Of a DNA stretch of 64,000 bases, positions 17,600-26,220 are shown piece after piece. The notes under the pieces are model-generated. The model saw nothing but the letters and a program-made list of their open reading frames with translations, was not told the DNA's origin and searched no databases. The stretch is taken from positions 62,001-126,000 of the forward strand of contig JABSOZ010000008.1 of NCBI GenBank assembly GCA_013215295.1. Direction: 5' to 3'. Positions within the stretch are counted from its first letter, which is position 1. Every line of letters begins with the position of its first letter. A program made the translations under genes and the position numbers. The DNA comes from Colwellia sp. (lineage in GTDB: Bacteria; Pseudomonadota; Gammaproteobacteria; Enterobacterales; Alteromonadaceae).

Positions 17600-20176
17600 A
17601 TGTTACAACGATTGTTTTTAGCCATTTTGTTCTGTTTTTTTACTTTGTCGTCATTTAGTTATGCGGCTAAAGTTAATGAATACTTGCCAATTGATCACAA
17701 ATACAATCAAGCAATTCCGACACCAGAGAGTTCGTTAGGATTTGAAGTAGGCGAACGTCATATTCGTCATGACCAACTTCTGAGTTATATTAAAGTGTTA
17801 GCGAGCAGTTCAGATCGCATAAAACTAACCAATATCGGAAAAACTCAAGAATTACGTCAGCAAGTCTTATTAACCATTTCTTCTAAAGAAAATATAGCTA
17901 ATTTAAATGAAATTTTAGCGAACAAATCAAAAGATATCCAAGGTGTAGATTCATCATTACCTCTTGTTATTTGGCTTGGATACAGTGTGCATGGTGATGA
18001 AATAAGTGGCGCCAATGCAGCTATGGTGGTGGCGTATCATTTAGCGGCCAGTGACAATACTGAAATCAAAAAAATGCTAGAAAATACTTTGATTGTTCTT
18101 GAACCCAGTATTAATCCTGACGGCATGGACAAATTTGTGCAATGGGCGAATATGCATCGTGGTAGCACACCCAATGCCGATCCAAACCATATTGAACATC
18201 ACCAAGGTTGGTTAACGGGTCGTACTAACCATTTCGGTTTTGACCTGAACCGAGACTGGTTACTGTTAGCACAAAAAGAAAGTCAAAATAGATTAGCGTA
18301 TTTTCATCAATATCAACCACATGTCTTAGGCGATTTTCATGAAATGAGCGCAAATGGCAGTTATTTTTTTCAACCGGGGATCCCATCACGCACTCACCCA
18401 TTAACGCCTAGTGCCAATACGGAATTGACCCAACTGTTAGCGACTTTTCATGCCGCGGCTTTAGATAAAGATGAGCGACTATATTTCAGCCAAGAGAATT
18501 TCGATGATTTTTATTACGGTAAAGGCTCAACTTACCCCGATATCAATGGTGGAATTGGTATTCTGTTTGAGCAAGCCAGCAGTCGAGGAATGCAGCAAAA
18601 CAGTGATAATGGTTTATTAACGTTTGAATTTGGTATTCAAAATCATGTTTTAACATCACTTTCTACCATTGAGGGGGCTTGGCAGAATAAAAATAAATTA
18701 TTGAGCTACCAGAGAAATTTCTATAAAGAATCAGCAAAGCTTGCAGACAAAGAGAATTTTAGTGGTTATTTATTACATGAAACTCATGATGAATACCGTT
18801 TAAACGCATTGCTTGATAAATTAAAGCAACATCAAATTGACGTATTTCCTCTTACTGACGACTTTCGCTTAGACGGTGTTTTATATGAAAAAGAACATAG
18901 CTTCTATGTACCGCTAGAGCAGCGTCAGTATCGTGTGATTAAAGCGTTGTTCTCTAAACAGACTCAATTTCAAGATAATACTTTTTATGATGTGTCAGGT
19001 TGGACAATGCCGTTGGCAATGGATATAGATTTTTATCGAGTAGGCCGCACATGGGGATTGAAACTATCCGAAAATGCATGGGAAGAACCAAAGAAAATTT
19101 CTGTTGATTCTAACATCGAACAAAAAGCATATACTTACGCGTTTGAATGGCATCATTATTTAGCGCCGAAATTACTGAATGAATTACTCAATAAAGGCAT
19201 TAAAGCTAAAGTAGCGACAAAATCATTTTCTTCTTTATTAAATAGTCATGGGAAAGTAGTGAGTAAAGATTTCGCCCGCGGCAGTATTATTATTCCAGCA
19301 GGCATACAAACAAAAAAAGATTGGCGTGAAATTGTAATTAAGAGTAGTCAAAGCGTTGATATACCTTTAAACAGTTTCAACACTGGTTTAACAGTGAAAG
19401 GTATTGATATAGGGAGCGGCTCTTTCCGGTTATTAAATCCTGTAAAAGTTTTAATGATAGGCGGTAAAGGCGTATCACAATATGAAAGTGCAGAGATCTT
19501 GTTCTATCTTGATGATACCTTGTCAATTCCAGTGAGTGTTGTTGAACAGCAGCGCTTATCGAAAATTGATTTGAGTGCCTATAGTCATATTATTATGGTG
19601 GATGGGAAATATGATGCCTTAAGAAAAAGCAGTGTAGATAAAATAAGTGCGTGGATAAAAAGCGGTGGTGTAATTTATTCGCAAAAGCGCGGTGCAAAAT
19701 TTTTGTCAAAAAATGAATTACTCTCAGTAAATTTTGTGACCAAAGACGAAATTAATCAGTTGTTTGATACGGATAATTTACAGTATCAAGATAAAGAAAA
19801 GTTAGCGGCACGTAAACGTATTGCCGGCGCTATTTTCGAATCGACACTCGATATATCTCATCCATTAGCTTATGGTTATACAGATAATCGTTTACCATTA
19901 TTTCGCAATAGCACACTGATAATGCAACATATTTCAAAACCCTTCATGTCCGTGGCTCATTATAGTCCACGACCATTAATGAGCGGTTATGCAGATAAAA
20001 ATATGGTAAATCGCGTAGCGAATACTGCTGTAGTTGTCGCGCATAATTATGGTGAGGGACGAGTTATTGCGAGTACTGATAACTTAGCGTTTCGAGGTTA
20101 TTGGTTAGGTAGTTCAAAGCTAATAGCGAACAGTTTATTTTTTGCTAAAGCATTTAGTACACCGGTTTCAAATTAA
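17600..20176 (+). CDS. Secreted M14 family zinc metallocarboxypeptidase
   Basis: An 858-residue exported protein: signal peptide (cleavage near FSYAA), then an M14 peptidase domain at about 40-370. Zinc ligands fit HGDE (H-x-x-E) and the His of LGDFHEMSANGSYF; FDLNRDW matches the substrate-binding Asn-Arg region, and GILFEQASSRG likely holds the catalytic Glu. The remaining C-terminal half (about 380-858) is of the kind found in large bacterial M14 proteins, with a possible glutamine-amidotransferase-like fold near VLMIGGKG and MVDGKYD. ATG 17600 follows AAGG with good spacing; the open frame begins 27 bp earlier at a TTG. Its stop overlaps the convergent comF stop by 4 bp. Confidence 0.85.
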   Translation: MLQRLFLAILFCFFTLSSFSYAAKVNEYLPIDHKYNQAIPTPESSLGFEVGERHIRHDQLLSYIKVLASSSDRIKLTNIGKTQELRQQVLLTISSKENIANLNEILANKSKDIQGVDSSLPLVIWLGYSVHGDEISGANAAMVVAYHLAASDNTEIKKMLENTLIVLEPSINPDGMDKFVQWANMHRGSTPNADPNHIEHHQGWLTGRTNHFGFDLNRDWLLLAQKESQNRLAYFHQYQPHVLGDFHEMSANGSYFFQPGIPSRTHPLTPSANTELTQLLATFHAAALDKDERLYFSQENFDDFYYGKGSTYPDINGGIGILFEQASSRGMQQNSDNGLLTFEFGIQNHVLTSLSTIEGAWQNKNKLLSYQRNFYKESAKLADKENFSGYLLHETHDEYRLNALLDKLKQHQIDVFPLTDDFRLDGVLYEKEHSFYVPLEQRQYRVIKALFSKQTQFQDNTFYDVSGWTMPLAMDIDFYRVGRTWGLKLSENAWEEPKKISVDSNIEQKAYTYAFEWHHYLAPKLLNELLNKGIKAKVATKSFSSLLNSHGKVVSKDFARGSIIIPAGIQTKKDWREIVIKSSQSVDIPLNSFNTGLTVKGIDIGSGSFRLLNPVKVLMIGGKGVSQYESAEILFYLDDTLSIPVSVVEQQRLSKIDLSAYSHIIMVDGKYDALRKSSVDKISAWIKSGGVIYSQKRGAKFLSKNELLSVNFVTKDEINQLFDTDNLQYQDKEKLAARKRIAGAIFESTLDISHPLAYGYTDNRLPLFRNSTLIMQHISKPFMSVAHYSPRPLMSGYADKNMVNRVANTAVVVAHNYGEGRVIASTDNLAFRGYWLGSSKLIANSLFFAKAFSTPVSN

Positions 20177-20979
20177 TTAGCCTTATTCTCGGGTAATGAT
20201 AAACAAAGACTTATTACGGTGACTTTTTTGACGCCATTAGCTTTAAGTAAGCGACAAATTTCATTACATGTAGAGCCGGTTGTTACAACATCATCAAGTA
20301 ACATAACGTGTTCTGGTAGCTGAGATTTTTGATTGTTTTTATCAGTTGAAAAATCAGGAGAAAGCTCAAAAGCATAGCGTAAGTTCTTACGTCTTGAAAC
20401 ACCCGTTTGGCCAGCTTGACTTATATTGTTATGTGTACGTGTTAATGCATTGGGGAAGTATGGGATTTCAACCTTATCAGCAAAATTTTTTGCCAGTAAA
20501 TGTGCTTGATTAAAACCGCGATTTTGCCACTTTTTTAGGTGTATCGGTACTGATAATAATAAATGCGGAGGGCTGAAATCTTTAGGTGATTCAGTTTCAT
20601 GTTGCACGACATCTTTCCATTGTTGAAATAACAAAAAACTCAGTAATTCAATTAATTCAAAACGTCCATGGTACTTCAGTTGCCTCACCCATGAATCAAT
20701 AGGCCATTGATAAGGTGAAACAGAGATTAATTGATCAAACATCCTTTTTGGTAATAGGGTATTTACGGCAGGCCAGGTGAGTAAATTTCCATGCAATGCA
20801 TTCAGATCAAAAAGAGGTAAATCAGCTAAGCAAAAATCACAAATAATGGTTTGGCTATGACAACCATTGCCGCATAAGTCACAACAACTCAATTGTGCTT
20901 TATACGATAATAAATCCTCAATAAAACAAAGTGATTTTTGTTTTAAATCGTGAAAAAAAGTTACTCTGTTGAATTCCAT
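20173..20979 (-). CDS. comF: ComF/GntX family phosphoribosyltransferase-like protein
   Basis: A 268-residue ComF family protein. A zinc-finger-like region near residues 32-52 (CCDLCGNGCHSQ and CDFC) precedes the phosphoribosyltransferase domain, whose PRPP motif is VMLLDDVVTTGST near residue 228. ComF is needed for DNA uptake in competent bacteria (helicase ComFA partner); in non-competent species it also supports use of DNA as nutrient. It is divergent from bioH with 69 bp between, the same gene pair as in E. coli. Confidence 0.88.
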   Translation of the reverse strand: MEFNRVTFFHDLKQKSLCFIEDLLSYKAQLSCCDLCGNGCHSQTIICDFCLADLPLFDLNALHGNLLTWPAVNTLLPKRMFDQLISVSPYQWPIDSWVRQLKYHGRFELIELLSFLLFQQWKDVVQHETESPKDFSPPHLLLSVPIHLKKWQNRGFNQAHLLAKNFADKVEIPYFPNALTRTHNNISQAGQTGVSRRKNLRYAFELSPDFSTDKNNQKSQLPEHVMLLDDVVTTGSTCNEICRLLKANGVKKVTVISLCLSLPENKAN

Positions 20980-21048
20980 TTATTACATTCCTTGGGTAAA
21001 CTGTCGCTAACTTTCGTTTCTTAAAAATTAGCGGTAAATCCATTTACT

Positions 21049-21837
21049 ATGAGCATGGCAGAAACTTTAAAAATATCGAGTCAAGGGAGTGGAATTCCAC
21101 TCGTTTTTATACATGGTTGGGGATTAAACTCAGCAGTTTGGCAGCCTAGTATTGAAGTATTAAAAGAAAAATTCGAAGTGATCACCGTTGATTTACCGGG
21201 TTTTGGATCTAATGTAGAGCATTCATTATCGCCGTATACTTTAGCTAAAGTTGTAACCTTGGTACAGCAAGCCGTAGCTAAACCTGCTGTTTATATCGGT
21301 TGGTCGTTAGGAGGTTTAGTTGCCTGTGAAATAGCGCTGAATTATCCGGGAAAAGTTAGGGCGCTGGTGACGGTTGCCAGCTCACCTTGTTTTGTTGAAA
21401 GAGAAAGTTGGTTCGGCATTAAACCTGACGTTTTAGCCTTATTCCATCGACAACTCGCGGAAGATACAGCGAAAACGATTAATAATTTTTTAAAAATTCA
21501 AGCGATGGGCAGTCCTCATTTACGTCACGATATTAAGTTGTTACGAGAACTTGTTATGCAATTTCAAATACCAACTAAAGCTACATTAGAGGATTCATTG
21601 CAGTTACTTGAAACAGTAGATCATCGTGAAAATCTGATTGAACTATCAATGCCCTTTCTGCGTATGTACGGTAAACTTGATGGATTAGTTCCACGAAAGG
21701 CGATAGAAGCCATTAACCTATTATCACCTGAAAGTGATGTTGTCATTCTTGACAAAGCTTCACATGCTCCTTTTATTTCACACCCTGAAGAGTTTCATCA
21801 AGTGTTAATCGCTTGGCTCTCACCGCTATTTGAATGA
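21049..21837 (+). CDS. bioH: Pimeloyl-ACP methyl ester carboxylesterase BioH
   Basis: A 262-residue alpha/beta hydrolase of the biotin pathway: it removes the methyl ester from pimeloyl-ACP to end fatty-acid-like pimelate synthesis. FIHGWGLNSAVW (oxyanion region), the nucleophile Ser86 in GWSLGG, Asp in YGKLDGLVP and His in DKASHAPF complete the triad. The length equals that of E. coli BioH. Two close ATGs (21049, 21055) are possible; I keep the first. Divergent from comF. Confidence 0.92.
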   Translation: MSMAETLKISSQGSGIPLVFIHGWGLNSAVWQPSIEVLKEKFEVITVDLPGFGSNVEHSLSPYTLAKVVTLVQQAVAKPAVYIGWSLGGLVACEIALNYPGKVRALVTVASSPCFVERESWFGIKPDVLALFHRQLAEDTAKTINNFLKIQAMGSPHLRHDIKLLRELVMQFQIPTKATLEDSLQLLETVDHRENLIELSMPFLRMYGKLDGLVPRKAIEAINLLSPESDVVILDKASHAPFISHPEEFHQVLIAWLSPLFE

Positions 21838-21963
21838 TTTTACCAGTGAAATGCTACCTTTACTTTTTGGTCTTTTTGTATAATAATTGAGCATATGAAT
21901 GTCAACATTTATCAGTGTGAATTAGTTGTTCATATTCTGTGAATGGATATAGAGGAGTCTATT

Positions 21964-22260
21964 ATGGATATACAATCAGCAACAGCAAGTGGTTTACAGG
22001 GTCTGCAAAAAGCGCAAGGTGATGCTACACAAGCCGCTGCAGATATTGCGGCTAATTTAACAGTCAGCCCAGAAGAATTTGGTATCGGCCAAGAAAATAA
22101 CACTGATACCGCTGATAAAAATGCCGATTCAACCAAGTTACCCAACCTTTCTGAAGCAGTCGTCGACTTAAAAGTTGCAGAGTTTCAAGCTAAAGCATCT
22201 GTAAATGTTATTCAAACAGCCGATGAAACCCTTGGTACTTTATTGGATGTAAGAGCATAA
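21964..22260 (+). CDS. Small alanine-rich helical protein, unknown function
   Basis: About 98 residues, no signal peptide, mostly helix. The N-terminus (MDIQSATASGLQGLQKAQGD) and the C-terminal amphipathic helix (LKVAEFQAKASVNVIQTADE) recall the terminal helices of flagellar rod and hook proteins, but I cannot assign it. GAGGAG at 21952-21957 gives ATG 21964 as start; the ATG at 21943 has no ribosome site. It ends 4 bp before the SprA-type gene, so the two form a tight operon and may work together. Confidence 0.65.
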   Translation: MDIQSATASGLQGLQKAQGDATQAAADIAANLTVSPEEFGIGQENNTDTADKNADSTKLPNLSEAVVDLKVAEFQAKASVNVIQTADETLGTLLDVRA

Positions 22261-22264
22261 TTTT

Positions 22265-23248
22265 ATGAACATTACGCCGCAAGCACCTACATTATCTATT
22301 CCTACTGCGGTTAATCTACCGACGGATAGTTTGCGTCGTGAAAATAATATTCGAGAAGTTATTACTAAAACCGCAGCTGCAAGCCAATCCGCAGCAGATA
22401 AAAGTGCAACTTCTGAAAAAGAAAAAGGCAAAACATCAGCACAAAATAGTGAAAAAATTGATTTTGAGAACATCAGTAAACAAGCTGAATTAGAAGCAAA
22501 AACCATCAACGGTGAAAGTGACCGTAAAAATGACTCATCTGATGAAAACTCGAGTGCTGAGGATTTTCTAGAAAAAAAAGCAACAGAGAAAACTGAGGCA
22601 GAGGAAGAAGAAGCATTAGAAACAGCGCCTGACGGCTCTCTTGACCCAGACAGTCAAAAAGAATTTGCTGACCAAAAAATTATTACTGAACTGAAACTAC
22701 GAGATCAAGAAGTTCGTACTCATGAATTAGCTCATGCTTCTGTTGGTGGACCTACTACAGGTGCTCCGTCCTATACTTTTGAGGTAGGTCCTGACGGTAA
22801 TAAATATGCTGTCGGTGGTGAAGTATCAGTAGATCTTTCTAAAGTTGATGGCAATCCAAGAGCAACTATTGCGAAAATGCAAAAGGTACATGCTGCGGCA
22901 TTAGCGCCAGCTAATCCCTCAATTCAAGATACCCGTGTTGCCGCTGCTGCAGCAAGATCGATTCTCCAAGCACAATCAGAACTTGCAGCGATTAACTTAG
23001 ACGATCCTAGCAAGGCAAAAGACTTACACATTCAGATCAAATCTAATGATGTTTTCACTAAAAAGGGCAGTGAACAATCAGAAGATTTCGATACGCTGGT
23101 TAATCGAACTTTGGACTCTCAAGAACAAATAGCGCCCACTCGTGATATTTCTGTTGATGAGCGAGCGTTGAGAATAGAAAGTTTTTATTCAGGTATTAAT
23201 CAAGCTTATGAAAAAAATGCAAGTTCTCATTTTCAACTAACCGCATAA
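22265..23248 (+). CDS. SprA-type putative metalloprotease (CJM1_0395 family)
   Basis: A 327-residue protein. Residues 1-135 are low-complexity and strongly charged (Glu/Lys/Ser-rich), probably disordered. Residues about 140-250 match the SprA-related family: an HExxH zinc motif in RTHELAHASVGG, then APSYTFEVGPDGNKYAVGGEVSVD and an Ala-rich helix. HELAH suggests a zinc peptidase, though activity for this family is only predicted. No signal peptide. It follows the small helical protein by 4 bp and ends before a strong terminator at 23347-23382. Confidence 0.75.
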   Translation: MNITPQAPTLSIPTAVNLPTDSLRRENNIREVITKTAAASQSAADKSATSEKEKGKTSAQNSEKIDFENISKQAELEAKTINGESDRKNDSSDENSSAEDFLEKKATEKTEAEEEEALETAPDGSLDPDSQKEFADQKIITELKLRDQEVRTHELAHASVGGPTTGAPSYTFEVGPDGNKYAVGGEVSVDLSKVDGNPRATIAKMQKVHAAALAPANPSIQDTRVAAAAARSILQAQSELAAINLDDPSKAKDLHIQIKSNDVFTKKGSEQSEDFDTLVNRTLDSQEQIAPTRDISVDERALRIESFYSGINQAYEKNASSHFQLTA

Positions 23249-23346
23249 TTTCATCTAACCACATCATTTCAAAAAACGTCAAAAGTCATTTGATTGACGT
23301 CGAGTGTGAAAAAATAAACTACGTTAAACTGAATGCAATTAACATA

Positions 23347-23382
23347 AAAACGCCTCATTATTATAAAATAATGAGGCGTTTT
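23347..23382. terminator. Bidirectional rho-independent terminator
   Basis: A perfect 16-bp stem (AAAACGCCTCATTATT / AATAATGAGGCGTTTT) with a 4-nt loop, flanked by T-runs on both strands. It sits between the convergent SprA-type gene and pyrE and serves both. Confidence 0.9.
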
Positions 23383-23449
23383 TTATTTATCTTTTAACAG
23401 AAGTTCAACTGTTATCATGAATAGATTTATTACTCGATGTCGGATAAAT

Positions 23450-24103
23450 CTAAATACCGTAACTCTCACGGTACTTGTTAATGCTCGCTAAGCTTGTGGT
23501 CAGTTCTGGCTGTGAAGAAACTTTCTCTTCAAGGTAAGTTACAACATCAGCTAACGTTACTATCGCAATGACTTGTGTACCAAAGTCACGCTCAACTTCT
23601 TGGATAGCAGACAACTCACCTTGGCCTTTCTCTTGACGATCTAGTGCAATTAACACACCTGATAATTCAGCACCATGGGCTTTAATGATTTCCATCGATT
23701 CACGAATAGCTGTACCCGCAGTAATAACATCGTCAACTAACATTATTTTACCTTCTAACGGTGAACCCACTAAACTACCACCTTCACCGTGAGTTTTAGC
23801 TTCTTTACGGTTAAAGCAATAAGGTATGTCCCTGTCATGATGATCAGCCAATGCAACCGCTGTGGTTGTTGCAATTGGAATACCTTTATAAGCAGGGCCA
23901 AAAAGCAAATCAAATTCAATATTGGAATCAGCTAATGCTTGTGCATAAAAGCGGCCTAAGCGAGCCAAGTCTCTACCGGTATTAAACAAACCCGCATTGA
24001 AAAAATAAGGGCTGGTACGACCCGATTTTAAAGTGAACTCACCAAAACGTAATACTTGTTTCGCTAGAGCAAATTCAATAAATTCACGTTGATAATCTTT
24101 CAT
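23450..24103 (-). CDS. pyrE: Orotate phosphoribosyltransferase
   Basis: A 217-residue PyrE that converts orotate plus PRPP to orotidine 5'-phosphate in pyrimidine synthesis. Motifs: [39 protein letters not shown] (catalytic Lys loop) and the PRPP motif [15 protein letters not shown] 24103 (MKDYQREF) follows GGGA at 6 nt; a GTG 12 nt upstream overlaps that ribosome site. It follows rph on the same strand, the conserved rph-pyrE arrangement. Confidence 0.96.
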   Translation of the reverse strand: MKDYQREFIEFALAKQVLRFGEFTLKSGRTSPYFFNAGLFNTGRDLARLGRFYAQALADSNIEFDLLFGPAYKGIPIATTTAVALADHHDRDIPYCFNRKEAKTHGEGGSLVGSPLEGKIMLVDDVITAGTAIRESMEIIKAHGAELSGVLIALDRQEKGQGELSAIQEVERDFGTQVIAIVTLADVVTYLEEKVSSQPELTTSLASINKYRESYGI

Positions 24104-24130
24104 CTTTATTCCCACATATAATAATAGTGT

Positions 24131-24844
24131 TTAGTTAAGCGCTGTTTTTTGAATGTCAAATAACTCATTAATGCTGTCTTTTGCTAAGGCAAGCATATTA
24201 TTCATTTCATCGAAGCTAAACGGTGCTTCTTCAGCAGTACCTTGAATCTCGATAAGTTTTCCGGTGTCTGTCATCACGACATTCATATCTGTATCAGCAA
24301 CAGAGTCTTCAGGATAATCAAGGTCAGAAACCGCTTCACCTTTATAAATGCCAACAGAAACAGCAGCTATCATGTGCTTTAATGGGTTTGTTTTAATAAT
24401 GTCTTTAGCACGCATGTAATTTAAAGCGTCAACTAGCGCAACACAAGCGCCAGTAATTGACGCTGTACGTGTGCCACCATCGGCTTGAATCACATCACAA
24501 TCAACACTTATCGTATTTTCACCTAGGGCTTTCAAATCAACAGCTGCGCGCAATGCACGAGCAATTAAACGTGAAATTTCCAATGTACGACCACTTTGTT
24601 TTCCGCTTGCTGCTTCTCTGCGCATACGTGTGTGAGTAGAGCGAGGTAACATTCCGTATTCTGCGGTGATCCAACCTTTACCTTGTCCTTTTAAAAAGCG
24701 TGGAACACCAACTTCTACTGACGCAGTACAAATAACTTTCGTATCACCAAATTCAATTAATACTGAACCTTCAGCGTGAGTAGTAAATTGACGAGTAATG
24801 GTTACAGGTCGTATTTGACCTGGAGTTCTGCCGCTTGGACGCAT
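24131..24844 (-). CDS. rph: Ribonuclease PH
   Basis: A 237-residue RNase PH, the phosphate-dependent 3'-5' exonuclease that trims tRNA precursors. The N-terminal [13 protein letters not shown] and the conserved [32 protein letters not shown] and [15 protein letters not shown] blocks are all present. ATG 24844 is chosen because it matches the family start and has AGGT 8 nt upstream; the frame is open 63 bp further. The length matches the family. Confidence 0.96.
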   Translation of the reverse strand: MRPSGRTPGQIRPVTITRQFTTHAEGSVLIEFGDTKVICTASVEVGVPRFLKGQGKGWITAEYGMLPRSTHTRMRREAASGKQSGRTLEISRLIARALRAAVDLKALGENTISVDCDVIQADGGTRTASITGACVALVDALNYMRAKDIIKTNPLKHMIAAVSVGIYKGEAVSDLDYPEDSVADTDMNVVMTDTGKLIEIQGTAEEAPFSFDEMNNMLALAKDSINELFDIQKTALN

Positions 24845-24998
24845 ATTGATATACCTATGGTGAAATAATTGTTGCGCATTATAATCGTTCAGCACTGAAT
24901 TTAACATAATGACGTGAAAACTATTTGAAATATAGTTAATCTACGTAAGGTCTAATTGAGGGTACTTAACAATATCCTACTTTTTATTGAGTCTATTT

Positions 24999-25496
24999 AT
25001 GAAATATTTTTCTTTTTTAATGATTACTGTATTCGCCTCAGTCATTCTGATAACACATGCCTTAGCCGTTAACGCGGACCATTTACCTAAATACAGTAAA
25101 GTATATGATGAAAAGAGTGATCCCTTTAAGGATGCGAATGCTGCGATAAAGTTAGCCCAAGAAACCCAGCGTAATGTCTTGATTGAAATTGGCGGAAACT
25201 GGTGTAGCTGGTGTAAAAAAATGGATGTATTTTTAGCGAAAAATCCAGAAGTTTATCAAAAACTTCATGATGAATTTGTACTATTAAAAGTCAGTGTCAG
25301 TGATAGCAATGAAAATGAAGCGTTTATGAAATCTCTACCACCTGTTTTAGGCTATCCTCATATGTATGTTTCAACAAGCAGTGGGAAAATGATCTTATCA
25401 AAAGATACCGCAGAGTTATTAAGCGGAGAACAGTATTCTAAAAAACAATGGTTAGCATTTCTTAATAAATGGCAAAGTAGTGCGGTACAAGGATAG
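24999..25496 (+). CDS. Exported thioredoxin-like protein
   Basis: A 165-residue protein with a signal peptide (cleavage near THALA) and a thioredoxin fold. The active-site-like motif is WCSWCKK (CxxC), followed by the cis-Pro loop (LGYPHMYV). It resembles thiol-disulfide proteins of the thioredoxin_7/DsbD-C type. The first gene of a three-gene operon with the gluconate-dehydrogenase-subunit-3-like and GMC oxidoreductase genes, so it may keep the oxidoreductase thiols reduced in the periplasm. I use ATG 24999; the ribosome site is weak. Confidence 0.8.
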   Translation: MKYFSFLMITVFASVILITHALAVNADHLPKYSKVYDEKSDPFKDANAAIKLAQETQRNVLIEIGGNWCSWCKKMDVFLAKNPEVYQKLHDEFVLLKVSVSDSNENEAFMKSLPPVLGYPHMYVSTSSGKMILSKDTAELLSGEQYSKKQWLAFLNKWQSSAVQG

Positions 25497-25500
25497 ATTA

Positions 25501-26220
25501 ATGTCAGCGTCAGCAATAAATAAAATCAGCAGTTTTTTCGATAAGAACTATCAGACACCTTCATGGTTATCACATAAACTTTCTCGCCGTAAATTATTGA
25601 AATCAGCGGCTGGAGCAACGGCAATAACAGCATTACCTGTTTTAGCCTTCAGTAAAAATGAAAAAGATGAATTGTCTAAGGCCTTTACTTCAGATCCTTG
25701 GTTAACACTTAATGCTGTACTTGACCATTTGCTGCCGGAATCTAACAGTGGGCCAAGCGCAAAAGAATTACATGTGGCCATATATTTATACAATGTCGTT
25801 TATCAGCAACCGACCGAAAAAAACGAAATAGAATTTATCTATAAAGGTGTGGGTTGGTTGAATGGCTTTACGAAAAACCAATTACAAAAAAACTTTATCG
25901 AATTAACCACCGCAGAAAAAGAAAGCATGTTACGTGGGATCAGTGGCTCTACCGCGGGAGAAAATTGGTTGAATAATTTGCTGGGTTATATTTTTGAGGC
26001 AATGCTCTCTCCGCCTATTTATGGGGGGAATCCGCAAGGAAAGGGATGGGAATGGTTAGAACACCAAGCGGGCTTCCCATTACCTAAAGCCGGTCAACGC
26101 TATTTTGAATTACCTAAACGCTCTGTGGTTAGTCATAAAAGTGCGGGCAACATTATTCAATCAAAAGACTTGTTAGCCAATAAAAAGTTCCAGAAAATGA
26201 AGGGAAGTAACAAAGCATGA
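25501..26220 (+). CDS. Tat-exported gluconate 2-dehydrogenase subunit 3-like protein
   Basis: A 239-residue protein. Near the N-terminus, SRRKLLKSAAGATAITALP is a twin-arginine signal, so it is exported folded. The rest matches the gluconate 2-dehydrogenase subunit 3 family (partner of GMC-type flavoproteins), including TLNAVLDHLLPE and GGNPQGKGWEWL. In membrane gluconate dehydrogenases this subunit carries the GMC subunit through the Tat pathway. ATG 25501 follows AAGGA at 7 nt. The stop overlaps the start of the GMC gene by 4 bp. Confidence 0.85.
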   Translation: MSASAINKISSFFDKNYQTPSWLSHKLSRRKLLKSAAGATAITALPVLAFSKNEKDELSKAFTSDPWLTLNAVLDHLLPESNSGPSAKELHVAIYLYNVVYQQPTEKNEIEFIYKGVGWLNGFTKNQLQKNFIELTTAEKESMLRGISGSTAGENWLNNLLGYIFEAMLSPPIYGGNPQGKGWEWLEHQAGFPLPKAGQRYFELPKRSVVSHKSAGNIIQSKDLLANKKFQKMKGSNKA

